DNA of 16,212 bases, from assembly GCA_001805465.1 (NCBI GenBank), contig MHGH01000016.1, forward strand, positions 53,328 to 69,539, written 5' to 3'. Each line of letters starts with the position of its first letter. Within the stretch, counting starts at the first letter, position 1. A model generated the notes under the pieces. The model was not told the origin of the DNA, ran no database searches, and was given only the letters and a program-made list of their open reading frames with translations. Of the stretch, positions 15,695-16,212 are shown piece by piece. The position numbers were made by a program, and so were the translations under genes. This DNA comes from Omnitrophica WOR_2 bacterium RBG_13_41_10 (GTDB lineage Bacteria > Omnitrophota > Gorgyraeia > Gygaellales > Profunditerraquicolaceae).

Positions 15695-16212
15695 AGTTAC
15701 TATGCACAATAAACTCTCTCACGCATTCTTCCAATACATCCTTAATATCTCTTACCGCATATCCCGCTTCTTCCAACTTCGTTGTAGAAAGAATTAGGTT
15801 TGTTCTGGAGGTTTTGAGTGCTAATTTTAAATCTACGGTTTCATAGTGAAAACCAGGATTATATTTCTTGTATGTATTCATGAGGTCAGGATAACGTAAA
15901 CCTCCTCGGTTTACTACGTTATAAAGGCCTCGAGCGTCGATTTTAATTAGGTGTTTAAGCGCCGTAACAAAATCAGGAATATAGGTAACTGAATTTGGAA
16001 TATCAATAACTTTACCGTATCTAATCAGTTTGTTAAGAATATTTTTGGGGTGTGGCCTATTGTCTAAAGGAATTCTTATGCGTACAATAAGAATATTGAA
16101 AGTTTTGGATAAAATCTCAAGTGGGACCTCCGAATAAATCTTTGAGCGAGAATAGTACAAATCCATATAATCAGGGGGTTCTTTTTCTGTAATAGGTGGA
16201 TGGCCATTAAAA
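15693..16212 (-). CDS. RmlD-superfamily 4-keto sugar epimerase/reductase, NRS/ER-like (5' end outside window)
   Basis: The open frame enters from the right edge; 172 residues are visible. The Met at 16166 is internal, because the frame continues upstream with NGHPPITEKEPPDY, a normal family sequence. The catalytic Y-x3-K motif is in YYSRSK, 20-24 residues into the visible part. The pattern RIRIPLDNRPHPKNILNKL, then RYGKVIDIPNSVTYIPDF and RGLYNVVNRGG closely follows the nucleotide-rhamnose synthase/epimerase-reductase domain of eukaryotic RHM proteins, which turns 4-keto-6-deoxyglucose nucleotides into L-rhamnose nucleotides. The Rossmann N-terminus (roughly 110-120 residues) lies outside. Directly followed by rmlB with coupled translation, it probably uses that enzyme's product. 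A simple RmlD-type reductase without epimerase activity is the alternative. Confidence 0.85.
   Translation of the reverse strand, partial: FNGHPPITEKEPPDYMDLYYSRSKIYSEVPLEILSKTFNILIVRIRIPLDNRPHPKNILNKLIRYGKVIDIPNSVTYIPDFVTALKHLIKIDARGLYNVVNRGGLRYPDLMNTYKKYNPGFHYETVDLKLALKTSRTNLILSTTKLEEAGYAVRDIKDVLEECVREFIVHSN

Noticed and set aside
1..16212. Mobile elements, CRISPR repeats, tRNA or rRNA genes.
   Set aside because: No transposase, short regularly spaced repeats, tRNA-like cloverleaf or rRNA sequence was seen on either strand.

Overview
The window is a stretch of a bacterial surface-polysaccharide (O-antigen or capsule type) biosynthesis cluster. Every convincing gene lies on the minus strand, so transcription runs from 16212 down to 1. 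Genes are packed with gaps of a few bases or short overlaps, several Shine-Dalgarno sites lie inside the preceding gene's last codons, and no promoter or terminator is visible, so it reads as one long operon cut by both window edges. The DNA is AT-rich and the starts are ATG with AGGAG/GAGG-like ribosome sites. The organism is a bacterium, most likely with a Gram-negative envelope because of the Wzm/Wzt export pair. The phylum cannot be fixed from sequence alone; an uncultivated low-GC lineage is a guess.

Layout in transcription order. (1) Nucleotide-sugar supply, 16212-14685: the C-terminal part of an RmlD-superfamily reductase that resembles the epimerase/reductase half of eukaryotic rhamnose synthases, then an RmlB-type dTDP-glucose 4,6-dehydratase. 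(2) Modification genes, 14680-11678: a possible 26-residue ORF, a left-handed beta-helix acyltransferase, a BKACE (DUF849) beta-keto-acid cleavage enzyme, and an unusual fusion of an RmlC-like cupin to a family 2 glycosyltransferase. (3) Export, 11669-9631: an ABC-2 permease (Wzm type) and an ATPase with a C-terminal Wzt-like carbohydrate-binding domain. (4) Chain assembly, 9625-1769: two SAM methyltransferases, three GT4 and three stand-alone GT2 glycosyltransferases. (5) Tail, 1768-1: a NodB-fold polysaccharide deacetylase and an N-terminal fragment of a CelD/BcsL-type GNAT acyltransferase.

How they could work together: the dehydratase and reductase probably make a deoxyhexose nucleotide such as dTDP-L-rhamnose. 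The cupin domain, acyltransferase and BKACE may create or decorate an unusual sugar. The glycosyltransferases (seven counting the fusion) build the chain on a lipid carrier at the inner membrane face. The Wzt C-terminal domain suggests that export depends on recognising a terminal modification, perhaps methylation by the gene directly after it. No Wzx flippase, Wzy polymerase or initiating phosphoglycosyltransferase is present, which fits ABC-dependent export. The points most worth a second look are the cupin-GT2 fusion, the BKACE enzyme inside a glycan cluster, and the rhamnose-synthase-like reductase paired with RmlB.
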